A stretch of 64,000 nt of DNA from Jacaranda mimosifolia (Eukaryota; Streptophyta; Magnoliopsida; Lamiales; Bignoniaceae), in contig CM032119.1 of NCBI GenBank assembly GCA_018894105.1, positions 15,703,246 through 15,767,245 on the forward strand. The letters are read 5' to 3'. The notes under the pieces were generated by a model. That model was given only the letters and a program-made list of their open reading frames with translations. It was not told where the DNA came from and searched no databases. The position numbers and the translations under genes were made by a program. This document shows, in pieces, positions 24,238 to 34,989 of this stretch. Position 1 is the stretch's first letter. The number at the start of each line of letters is the position of its first letter.

Positions 24238-25289
24238 TAGTCCCTCAACTATTGCCTATTTTGATTTCAGTCCACTTTAAGGTATCACGCATATGACTTT
24301 ACAAATGTTTGGTGGAATGGTATCTTTGGAGTTACGTTGTTGACCGAGCATTTTATGATAATAGAAAATTTAGGAACTGAAAAGTTGTTTGAGATGATAA
24401 GTGTTTGATCTTGTATAGGATCGAGATATAAATAATGAGCTTGATTTGGAATTGGCATTTTCAATAATAGGACTGATCTATATAACTACATGGTGGCACT
24501 GAGAGGGAAACAAGGAAGTGTTTTCCGTAAGGAGATCATGTAAGATGATTAGTCAATAACATGTATATATATATATATCTCTGAGATAATTAGTTTATTA
24601 GCAGTAGAAGAGCACACTGGTTTGATTATACGTTGATATCGAATAAGTCAGAAAGATCGTTTGTGAGAAATGAGGCCCCTAGAAATCGTGTTGTAAATTC
24701 GAGGAAGAAGGGAATAACATTTTCTGAAAAATTTTAGGATCCAACATTATAGGACATATAGAATACTTAAAGTATGTAGTTATATGTATTTACATGAAGA
24801 CAAATATATTTCATATATAATCTTATGAGGAGTGAAATGAAATGAGTTGTTTTGAAAATAATACTGGGATTGATTAACTTGTTCACCTTTAGTCAGACAA
24901 GTAGTGAGTTTAGCAAATATGTTATATGAACTTATGTATGAATCAATGTGGTTTTACTTGCTAGTGTTATTCGATATAGACGTATTCCTATTTTGTAATA
25001 TACCGGTACTAACATTCCCTTGTACATTATAATTAGAACTATTAGAAGTTTAAATGTTAACGGAGTCTTCTATTGAATACTACAGATTTCACATAGTTAA
25101 TAGGACTCAAAGATCTTATATACTAAGTGATATCACGAGAGCAACCTCACCTATTTCCCTTATCGTGGACTGTTCAAGGTCATAGAGGATAACCTAACGT
25201 CAATCCAGATGAAGCATAAAAGGGTTAAATGGGAAATGCTTCTGATCAAGGACACCCCATAATAGAGGATAGAACTATGCTGACCCAAC
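24238..25289. other. Unassigned region before the gag remnant
   Basis: Presumably 5' internal sequence of the gag-bearing retroelement, but no LTR end or primer binding site is recognisable. A short (TA)n tract lies near 24565-24577. No gene is seen. Confidence 0.4.
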
Positions 25290-26358
25290 CATTAAACCAG
25301 GGAATTAGAGGACAAGCTATAGAGCATATGGTTACCATGTGGCAGCAGTTTATGTAATCCTATCTACAGCAAAGCCAAGTTGGCAGTTCTCAAAATATTG
25401 AAAAACTTGTTGTGGGTCGAATGCTGAAACAGTTCCTTAAACACAACCCCCAAGGTTTATTGGCGAATCGGATGATTAGAAAGCAGAAGTATGGGTTGAA
25501 GAGATTGAGAAAAAATTTCAAGCTCTAGATTATTTGGAAGAATAAAAGGTTAGATATGTTAGCTTTGTTTTGGGAGAAGATGCCTATCATTGGTGGAAGT
25601 TACTGGACCAATAGTGGAACCAAGAAGGAACTCTCCGTACCTGGGAGAACTTTAAAAGCGAATTTATGAATAAATTTATGCCTGAAGTTGTAAAGAATGC
25701 TCGGGAGCAGGAGTTTATGGAGCTTACTCAAGGATCTATGTCATTGTGCCAGTATGAAGCCAAATTTAATCTTTTAATTCAGTACGCACCTCATATATTA
25801 GGTGATGAGAAACGCAAAATAAGAAAATTCGTTGAAGGGCTAAAGATTGAGTTGCGAAGAGCTCTCTTAACCTGTGAATTTCCCACTTATAGAAGGGTCG
25901 TGAATAGGTCCATGCAGGCAAAATCAGATATTAAGGAGATATCTAAAATCGAAGAAAAGATTAAGAAAGGAAAGACTTTTGGGTCTGTGGCTCAAAGTGG
26001 AAAGAGAAGTGACTATGGGAGAAAACAATAGAGGGTTCAATGTCAGACATTGGTCAGCCACTTCTCTCTTACTGGAAATAACACTCTTCCAACCCAACCG
26101 ACTCCAAGAAAAGCTTGTGAATTTTGTGGTGACGCTCGTCACAATGAATTTACATGTTGGAAAAAGCACGGAAAATGTATGCGATGTGGCGGTAACCAAC
26201 ATTTCGTTAAGAATTGTCCTAGGGATAGGACATTTGCCTCCAATGATCAAGGAAACAAGGGGAAAAAACTTATGGAATCTAGTCGAAGACAGAAGGGCCC
26301 AACTCACGCTAATTTCCCGACTAAGAGGAGTGTGTCGAACTTACAGAACGCTATCTAA
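25290..26358 (+). pseudogene. Ty3/gypsy gag with two zinc knuckles, interrupted by stops
   Basis: One continuous frame can be followed. EEIEKKFQALDYLEE, then VRYVSFVLGEDAYHWW, then TWENFKSEFMNKFMP and QEFMELTQGSMSLCQYEAKF form a Retrotrans_gag domain. The nucleocapsid part follows with two perfect CX2CX4HX4C knuckles (CEFCGDARHNEFTC and CMRCGGNQHFVKNC). In-frame stops lie after LEE, within LLDQ-WNQEG, near DD-KAEVW, and at 26029-26031. The positions suggest lost Trp or Gln codons (TGG to TAG, CAG or CAA to stop). Sequence upstream of about 25440 is also gag-like. After the knuckles there is no protease, RT or integrase before the polypurine tract at about 26617, so the copy carries gag only. 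Confidence 0.85.
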
Positions 26359-26616
26359 AGTATGGTTACGTTCACAATATTCTAAGAAAACAATGCGACT
26401 CATTTTCTTACATCTTTCTATCTCACTTTAAAGTTAAACTAGACTTTGAACCCAAGCCTCAATCAAACCCTTATAGATATGGAAATTTATAACTGACATT
26501 GTGAAGAAGCTTTAGTGTCACCCTTGAGGACGTGTACCATGTAAATACTTCTTATACACATCAGTGCTTTTCTAAGTTTCTCGAATATCATATGAGAATC
26601 TGGGGACCAGATTTTT

Positions 26617-26631
26617 CTAAGGGGGTAGGAT
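26617..26631 (+). other. Polypurine tract
   Basis: CTAAGGGGGTAGGAT precedes the TGTAACACCCC LTR start, in the same arrangement as the tract at 19748. Confidence 0.75.
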
Positions 26632-29600
26632 TGTAACACCCCTAAATTTTGGTATTTCAGAAAATAAGAAAATATATATATAATAAATAAATAAAAAGGA
26701 CTTGATTATAAGACTTTTGAAAGTTTTGGGGTTAAAATGTAGATAAGGAAAGACTTGATTGTAACATATTTTGAAGTTTTGGGGGTCTAAATAGAGTTAA
26801 TTTTGGTCAACTGGGTCAAAATAGTACACTAGTTAGTTTGAGGACTGAAGAAAAGAATTTTGGGATTCAACTGAAAACAGAAGAAAAGTCTTGGGGGTTT
26901 AGAATTTTTGGGAATTACCTTTAAATAGCAAAAACCCACCCCATCTTCTTCAAATTTTCACCAGCTACCCCTCACCAACCTCACTGAAAATTTTCTCCAA
27001 CAGCTAGCGAACCTTGAAACCAAGGCCACCACCACCCTCCTCTCAGCTCAATTAGCTGATACATACCTACCACCCTCCAAACTGGCCAGCGACACGCTAG
27101 AAACTTGCAAGCCGAACGGGACACATGGCTAAGGTGATAGGTCTTGCCATTTTGATGACATTTCATGGTTACCAGGGGGTAAATCTTGACAGATTCAACT
27201 CGGTGAATGAGTTGGTGGCCTCAATTTCGCAAACTGGCCACCGACAAAGGAGAATTGGACTCAGCGGCGGACTGCGGCAAGTAGAAACCTAGTTGGGTTT
27301 TTTGGCCAATTGAACGGCAATTCGACGGCAAAATCTTGAATTAGCTTGGGGGTTTGATGGAGCACAACAGGACGCACCTTTTGATGATGGCGACACTTAG
27401 TTCCAAAGACAGCGCACAGCGGCATTCCGACGGCTGGCAGCAGCACTCCGGTAGTGCTCTGGCGAACCTTCACTAGTTTTACCGGCTCAACAATCTGAGC
27501 ACATGCGGACCACTTTCGTGCAGTAATGTAGCATCGAACTTGGTCGAATTGGGTAAAACTTCAATTAATTGATTAATCGATTCCTGATTTAATCAGATTA
27601 GATTGTAAAGTTGATTTTAGTTGTAAATTTTAGTTGATTAGACCGCGAATTAAGACTATAGACTAAAATGATCGGATAGGAATTTGATTGCAAGCATATG
27701 TGGACTCAGATCGTGAATTACAAGCTAATTATCATTAAATTCAGCTAATTGATGTAATTGAGAAATCTACATGGCATATGAAAATGTTTATTATTAAAAA
27801 CATGTAAATTTATAGGGATAATATAAATTTAGATTTATCGCTTAGAACATCATATATGGGATTTTAGGAAAAAATCTGTTCAAATGATTAAAAGTCTCCT
27901 AACTCAATTCAGTTAAAATTTAAGCTGAGCCTCGATATTAGTATAAGTTAATTGCACCGAATTATGGTTATGATCAAGAATGATGCATGCATGGATATAT
28001 ATATATATATATATTGAGGCATAATGGACCGAATTTGTATTATTATATGATGATTTTAGGTTAATTAAGTTGATTAGGCAAGTCAGACCTAAGTAGCAAT
28101 AATTGGGTTAATTAAGACAATTGGTTTGTTATTTTGATTTGGACTGATGATATGAGGTTAATTATATAAATAAAGACTAGATTATTCCCTTTTAGCCAGT
28201 ACCGATATAACCTCATAAATATTCCTGTATTAACATCATAATTAGCCGAAAGAATAGTAATGATAGTACTGATCTAACCCTAAAAAACTACCATATTAGA
28301 CGAATAGCTATCGATTTTAGATTATTGATATTATAATTGTAATTAATATGGTTGAATGAAGATATTGGCAGTAGACCTATTCTTTTGGATTAGGTGATGA
28401 AGAAGTGCATCCCGCAGACTAATAGGCGGTGATAGCATATCTGAGGCTATTAAGGTGAGGATCTAACCTCTTGGGTGTTTATTTTGTATGACATGTGAGG
28501 ATCTGCCAATCTGGCACTTGATTGTATCTATCTGTCATTGTGATAAAGCCTATGAGGGTTAAACTTGTTTCCATTTTGTAATTGCATCATGGTTATTGTA
28601 CTCAATGAATTATTTGAGATCTTATTTGTTATTTGTTACTTGTTTTGTAAACCCTTGTGAGGGTATTGCTTGTTTCTATTCTAGTGTCCAGAACTCTTAT
28701 TATGGTGTTCACTTTATGTCCCTTGTACCCTACAACCTTGCCAATTGACCCCATATTTCTTGTTAACTTCTTACAAACGTTTGTTTCTTTGATTTTTGCT
28801 TCTAGTATTATCCAGTGCAATCCGTGGCCTTGTAGGCATACATGATTTTGAATTTATTCATAGATACTTATACGAAAATCTATTTGGGCCGAGTGTCAAT
28901 CCCAGCGGAATGCTTGGATTACTATTTTAGCTTGTATCGTTGTATTGGTTTATTTGGTTGCTATCTTGACTTTGGCAGTGGGGTTTACTGTGGCCTAAAG
29001 CTTGATCGGCAAAGATCGGTCTTACTGATTCGTGTGGTTGCGATCTTGACTTCAAGGAAGGCTTGATCTGCGAGGATCTGTTCTTACCGATACGTGCTGC
29101 AACGGTTTGGCGAGTTGGCCATTCGTGGAAGGGATATAATGGGGTAAGCCGTTTCACGGTCGTATCAAGGTGATATAAGGGGTAGGCCGTTTAAGGTCGT
29201 ATTGTTTATACATTATCAAGGAGGTATAAAGAAGAAGGCCATTTTACGGTCGAATCGTTTATACACAATTGGGAAATACAAAGGGGAAGGCCGTTACACG
29301 ATCGTACATGTAAAATATGCCTATACCACTAGTTTTATAAAATCTTGTCTAATCTATTTATAAAACTAATCAAAGTCTTGGATTTTGGAATCTGAATATT
29401 TATGGAACAATTTGTTCACTGAGTTTCATTAAAATTAATCGTGTCTATGAGTTCTGAACTTTTCTATGTAATGTATTTAAACATGAAATGACTCTTCGCC
29501 AGCATGAGACAACATTGAGTCATCTCATAAAGTGTGGTACAAGAAATACTAGTTTTTAGTTTTAGTTCGTTGATTCTGTAAACTCTTTCAAATCTTCAAA

Positions 29601-30188
29601 ATCCAGTTATTGTAACTTGTATTTTTAGTTATCTGGATTCAGAATGAATGCTCTTCTTATAAATGTATATTGTAACCTATTTCGTGATTCTTCCTATACA
29701 TGCAAATACTTGCCTTAATGAGTCATTTGGACTCACCCTTATCGTATTGTCCATTATGTTCTTTTCTCAGATTGAAGAAGTAGAAGACACCCTGAGCTTG
29801 GGCTACCTTATGTTATGGTCGTAATGTAATAGGGGGCATAAGTTATAAGTTAGTGTCTTTTTTTTAACAAAGTGTGACAGGTTAGAGTTCCACACGAATG
29901 ATGTTAATATATAAGTTATATTATGGGCCTTTGAAAAGTTGTGACTTGTTATGAGAACTTAGATTTTGCTCGTCATTTTTAGCATGATTAGCTTTGAATT
30001 TAAGTTATGAATAGGTATGTGGAGTTTGAACTTTAGAATGCGATTGGAACTTTTTATACACTTTGCTTTGCTATAGATTTTCTTAAGTTGGAAATTTTGG
30101 AGGTGTAATTTATAATTGGTTTTGAAAAAAATTTAAACTGGAGTAGCACCTCGATTCGAAACATGCACCTCTCGGACGGGGCACTTCA
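26632..30188 (+). mobile_element. LTR (3.56 kb) of the gag-bearing gypsy element
   Basis: Starts TGTAACACCCCTAAATTTTG and ends GGACGGGGCACTTCA, close to the GGGGGTGCTACA ends of the neighbouring family. It contains the GGTTAATTATATAAATAAAG word (about 28155) also found in the LTR at 14880 and 21181, which confirms relatedness. A minisatellite lies at 28980-29310. No second copy of this LTR is in the window, so the element is either 5' truncated or has its 5' LTR deleted. Confidence 0.75.
28980..29310. repeat. Minisatellite with GGCCGTTT-ACGGTCGTA units inside the LTR
   Basis: Three to four diverged units contain GGTATAA-GGGG, (A)GGCCGTTT(C)ACGGTCGTA and GTTTATACA. They are preceded by two copies of a GCTTGATC-GC-AGATC-GT-CTTAC-GAT unit (about 28998 and 29062). 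The GCCGTTTCACGGTC words are weakly palindromic. Confidence 0.7.
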
Positions 30189-30347
30189 TAATGTCACATA
30201 TTTGATAATATCAAATAGTAAATATATCTAAATAATCTATTTAATAATATTACATATCAAAAACAATTTATTTAAATAATTAAATTTATTAATAATATTA
30301 AAATCTAAATTTATTTTTAGTTGAATTGCATATTTCATAATTCTAAA

Positions 30348-31935
30348 TAGGGGTGTACATTCGGTTTTAACCGACCGAATCAAACGGTTCGGTCGGTTAA
30401 CCGAAAATTTCAGTTTTTTAAAATGCCGAACCGAACAGTGTTCGGTTCGGTTCGGTTTTTAACTGAAACCGAACCATTTTTTTTTTTTTTTTTTTTTTTG
30501 GTTTTTCGGTTTTTAAAAAAAAAAGAAAGAAAAACTTACTTTTTAACCAAGAAAGTATTATAAAAGTTTGTTTGAAAAAAGTAAGTTTGTTTAATTAAAA
30601 ATTTGAATTGGGTAACTTATTCTTTTAGTACCAAAAAAAATATTTGATAAAAATATATTGATAAAAATATTTGTTTTTAGGTGAAAAAATTGACTTAGAT
30701 TACTTTTTTTTCTATATTGAAAATATTTTTTTTGATAAAATTATAATTTATCTATTCTAAACAAATACATTTAAAATATTATAAATTTAAGAAGATAAAT
30801 AAATATTTTAATTATTTTATGTTATAAAAATTTTAGTATACACATTGAGTATACTAAAATTGCTAGCTTATAATAGCCAAGGCAGATGCACGCGATTTTT
30901 GTATATTCAAACCTTAATTGCTAAGATCGAATAGTGAATTAAATCTTAAACTCAATCTACTAAAGTTGAATAGCTAATTGATCCAATGACATCATAATAT
31001 AGATTGCGGATTTGTAAATTTTGTAAAAAATACAATTATAACCTTATTAAATCATCATTTCTAAAAGATAATTATGAAATATTGATAAAATTTGTATCCA
31101 AACTGTCTTTTTTATATTGAATTCTCCAATTTATCCTTCAAACTATATTGTCAATTTTTGTTGTTGAAATAATTAAAAGGACAAATTATGTAAATGAACA
31201 AAAATAACTTCTATTTTAGATACAAAACGGTCTTTGTTTTTATAATAATATAGATAAAATATTTATTGGGCAACAGATACAATATACTATTAGTACTACC
31301 ACAGGAATAGTCGAATAGGATTCAATCCCTTATCCCTTAGTTTGCAATTTAAGTTGAAATTTCAATTTTGCTCATCAACATACCCTATAATATATATAAG
31401 TTTAATTAATTAATTAATTTTCTTTTAATATAACATTTTTTGATGTTTAAATCATAATCATCTATTTTTTTATATGTAACGTGTATTAATTCATATAATA
31501 AAAAAATTATGCAATTGTACCATTTTAGTTTAGAAAAAAATATCATTTTTTTTCTCTTTGTATTATAACTATGCATGTTTTTATATATCTATATTATTTA
31601 TAAAACATAGGGTTTTTAATAACTATTTTGATATATTATTTACTTCTTTTTTTCTCAATTATTTCACTTTATCAAAAAAAAAAATTATTTATCCCAAAAA
31701 TTTAAAAATACATTAACATTTACATTATTTAAAAATTTATATTTATTTATCTTAGACTTCAAATATTTAATAAAAAATGTGAAATAAAACTTAAACTAGT
31801 AGTGATTGAATAATAAAATTTTGTATATAAAAAAAAAAAAAAAGTTTCGGTTTTTTCGGTTGGGTTAACCGAACCGAACCAATTTTTCGGTTTTCGGTCG
31901 GTTCGGTCGGTTTCGGTTTTTTTTTAACACCCCTA
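30348..31935. mobile_element. Non-autonomous hAT element with CCGAACCGAAC subterminal repeats
   Basis: Terminal inverted repeat TAGGGGTGT / ACACCCCTA. A perfect 8-bp target duplication ATTCTAAA lies at 30340-30347 and 31936-31943. Both ends carry clustered TTCGGTTCGG / CCGAACCGAA motifs (30360-30470 and 31843-31920), likely transposase-binding repeats. A T-run at 30477-30499 and an AT-rich interior hold no transposase frame. The 8-bp duplication and TAGGGGTG ends are diagnostic of hAT. Confidence 0.88.
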
Positions 31936-31943
31936 ATTCTAAA

Positions 31944-32130
31944 TTAATGAAAATATCTAGTAAATTTAAATGAATTATTTATTTATTAAAAATAAAATAA
32001 ATAAACAATTTAAAAATTAAAAAATTAAAATAGTATTTCATATTACTAATATTTAAAAATAATATAAATAATGTATTTAATAATATTATGTATAAATAAT
32101 TTATTGAAATAATTAAATTTAATAATATTA
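31944..32130. other. AT-rich spacer
   Basis: AT-rich bases between the hAT element and the C-rich repeat; no structure seen. Confidence 0.5.
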
Positions 32131-32475
32131 ATGTATTCAATGCTCATCACCTTTCCTCATCCCACTCAACCCCACCACCCCAAGCTCCACGCCACCCATT
32201 CTCCCCGCAGCCATGGGCAACCACTGCCATGGCCTGTTACCTTCCCACCTCCCCCCACACGCCCCACATTCCTTTCCCCTTCCTCCTATTTAATGCTCAT
32301 CTTCTTCATCTTCCTCATCCCACCCAACCCCCAACCACCCGCACCACCCCACCCCACCCCACCCATCCTCCCCGCAGCCACTGCCATGGCCTGTTACCTT
32401 CCCCACATTCATTTCCCCTTCCTCTTCCTCCCCCTCCCCCATCCACCTGCCCGCAAACATGGGCAGCCCCTTCCA
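32131..32475. repeat. C-rich tandem duplication of about 163 bp
   Basis: Two units start AATGCTCATC (about 32130 and 32293). They share CCTCATCCCAC-CAACCCC, CCACCCAT-CTCCCCGCAGCCA, TGCCATGGCCTGTTACCTTCC and TTTCCCCTTCCTC. The proline-rich open frames through it are produced by composition. The complement resembles the G-rich repeat at 1283-1560. Confidence 0.75.
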
Positions 32476-32983
32476 TGGTTGTAGCGCGCGGCAGCGGCTA
32501 TGGAAGCAACGGCCACGGCCGCTGCGCCGCCAGATCTGGGCGTAGGTCATGGAGTGGAGGTGGGTGGGTGCCTTTGTATATATATATATATATTACGTAC
32601 ATATTTCATTATTATAATAATATATTATTATGTATATTATGTGTATATATGTCTATATATATGTTAATAATAATATTTTTTATGGGCTTTAACAAATTTT
32701 TTATTGGTAATGATGTAGGAGTACACGTGACAGGTGCCAATGATGTGGCATCACAACATAACAGGTGATGGGACTTATATGATAAATGGCGAAAAATTCT
32801 CAATTTTGGAGTTCAATTGATCTTGATTGTGTATTAAGCGAGTTCAATTAAAACATTTTGAGCCTGAAGGACCAAATGTTTGAAAAATCAATGAATAATG
32901 GATTGAATGTGTTAATCCCACATCAAATGGATTGAAATCAAATTTAGTAATAGTTAAGAGATCAAAATTGTAATTTTACCATA
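32476..32983. other. Spacer with (TA)n and no gene
   Basis: A GC-rich patch (to about 32570) is followed by a (TA)n tract at 32577-32592, then ordinary AT-rich DNA. Confidence 0.5.
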
Positions 32984-33964
32984 TATGTTCTTACCAATCA
33001 ACAATCTCTGCCTTTCTTGTAAATAAGTGCACCATCGCAGACATAACAAGAAGTTGAAACAAGGAAAGTTTCAACTTCAATGAATATGGTGTATTAATCT
33101 GAAGTACTCAACGGATATTATATATATATATATATGTATGCATGTATATTCCTACAGTATGAGCTGTTATTTTCCCTCCAACCCTCGAAGTTAGTAGGAA
33201 GGACTTGAAAGCTTTAGTTCACTATTATTTTTTTCTTGACCTAGCTCAATATAGATATATAGAAGCAGTATCAATATTATAATATTTTATATTTTAATTT
33301 CAAGGTTACATTATTATTTATCACTTTATGTGTATAATATATGCAATTTAAACTGATTAATGCATATTTTTAAAATCTAATTGTCCAATTTAAAATTCAT
33401 TATATGCTTATAAATTCACTTTTATAGTTTAGTGTGTGAAAATATGCATTATAGTGAGTGTTGGCATCCATATTTCGATCCGGATGTTTTCGGGATGCCG
33501 CTAATAACCAACGAATGGCAAGTGCTTTTCCTATGTTTCAGAAGCTCATGCTTGAGCTTGAGCTCGAGCTCAATCATGGTTCGATGTCCAATGAGCTCAT
33601 CAAGCTTGAGCTCGAGCTCACATATTTTACAAACAAATCGAACTTGAGTTTAAAATTTTTGCCAAACTCGACTCGAGCTTGGTTCATTTACAGTACTAGT
33701 CCAAGGGCTATGAGGTATGTTCTTACCAATTAATAATCTCTGCCTTTCCTGTAAATAAGTGCATCATCGCTAACGTAACAAGATGTTGAAATAAGGAAAG
33801 TTTCAACCTCAATGAATATGGTCTATTAATCTGAAGTACGCAATGCATATTGTACATAAATATTCCCACAGTATGAGCTGTTATTTTCCCTCCAACCCTT
33901 GAAGTTAGTAGGACGGACTTGAAAGCTTTAGTTCACTATTAATTTTTTTCTTGGCCTAGCTCAA
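32984..33964. repeat. Direct duplication (about 250 bp) flanking a dispersed repeat
   Basis: Copy one is 32984-33249 and copy two is 33716-33964. Both run from TATGTTCTTACCAAT through TTTCAAC-TCAATGAATATGG and AGTATGAGCTGTTATTTTCC to CCTAGCTCAA. Copy one has an extra (TA)n tract at 33118-33134. The 466 bp between them are the second copy of the repeat at 23833-24237. Confidence 0.85.
33243..33722. repeat. Dispersed repeat with GAGCTCGAGCT core, copy 2
   Basis: Collinear with 23833-24237, but with an insertion of about 60 bases (33475-33535: TTCGATCCGGATG and onward) before the AAGCTCATGCTTGAGCTTG block. It keeps ATGGTTCGATGTCCAATGAG and the closing GCTATGAGGTATGTT. Confidence 0.8.
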
Positions 33965-34989
33965 AGTTGGAGCCCTTTTACCTAACAATGGCTGAATGGC
34001 AGTTGGTTATTGAGATTATTATAATAGAAGATGATGTGTATCCTGTAAATGAATTAAGGACCATTGAGAGAAACACACACCAAAATTGTTCTTTAAATTA
34101 ATCATTTAAGGTAGTAGTAGTACATATACTACATATGGTCATCACTATCTAGACATTATTGCTGGTATGCAAAGTTAAAATTGGATGACAAAATATTGGA
34201 AGTTGATGAGCACTATTAAGGCAATAGATAAGAAACTCAAATACTTAGCAATAATAATGGCCTTTCCCTCCAAAGTTGCTCTCATTACCCTTTGTCTCCC
34301 TTAGGTTGCCTATTATTATATCTTTACATACTTTTAATAATAGTGTGTAAAGATAAGTACATAACAGCTTGAACCCTCTATTTTATTTTTTATTTTTTAT
34401 TTTTATTGCATTTTCTATTCCATTTTATGAATGTATATCAAATGTACTAAATATCTCTTTACAAAAATAATTAATTAAAAATCATATACATTTAGCATAT
34501 ATTTATCAAGTTGGAATAGAAAATAAAACACAAAATGAAATAAAAGATGCAAGAGTGGAGAGATGGGCAGATAATCTTGGTATGCCATTCAGATATACAA
34601 CTGCTACAAAGCTTCACAATACCCTTTTCATATTAGAAGACAGTTTGCTTCACAACATATTCACATGCCACTTACTACATGAAAAGAACATAATAACAAA
34701 GCAGCAATTTGCCACTGCATCCCAAATATAGTTTCAAATATACGAGTATTATCCTAAATTATACAAACACTTTCAAGCAATTATATGGTTTCTGAAATCG
34801 TGATTCTAGACCATATTAACAATTTACATCCCACTTCCCCAGGGGACAATATTGTAGACCGTCCTGCTAATGCCTAATCACCTCTCATCACAAGTCTCTG
34901 GCTAAAGCATTCCACGCCTTTAACTTCACTTTTGCTCTGCCAAGGAGCTGAATGAAAGAATAGAGATGGGCATATTGCAATATATCACA
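33965..34989. other. Intergenic DNA and 3' flank of the TMEM41-like gene
   Basis: No gene. The bases near 34870-34990 probably include the 3' UTR of the minus-strand gene. (ATTTT)n lies near 34381-34405. Confidence 0.5.

Noticed and set aside
31235..31610. Two Helitron-like 5' starts (TCTATATTATTATAAAAAC on minus near 31253; TCTATATTATTTATAAAAC on plus at 31588)
   Set aside because: No matching hairpin-CTRR end could be found for either; AT-rich chance matches are likely inside the hAT interior.
32131..32768. Proline/serine-rich open frames in the C-rich repeat
   Set aside because: Overlapping frames on both strands, made by base composition and a tandem duplication.
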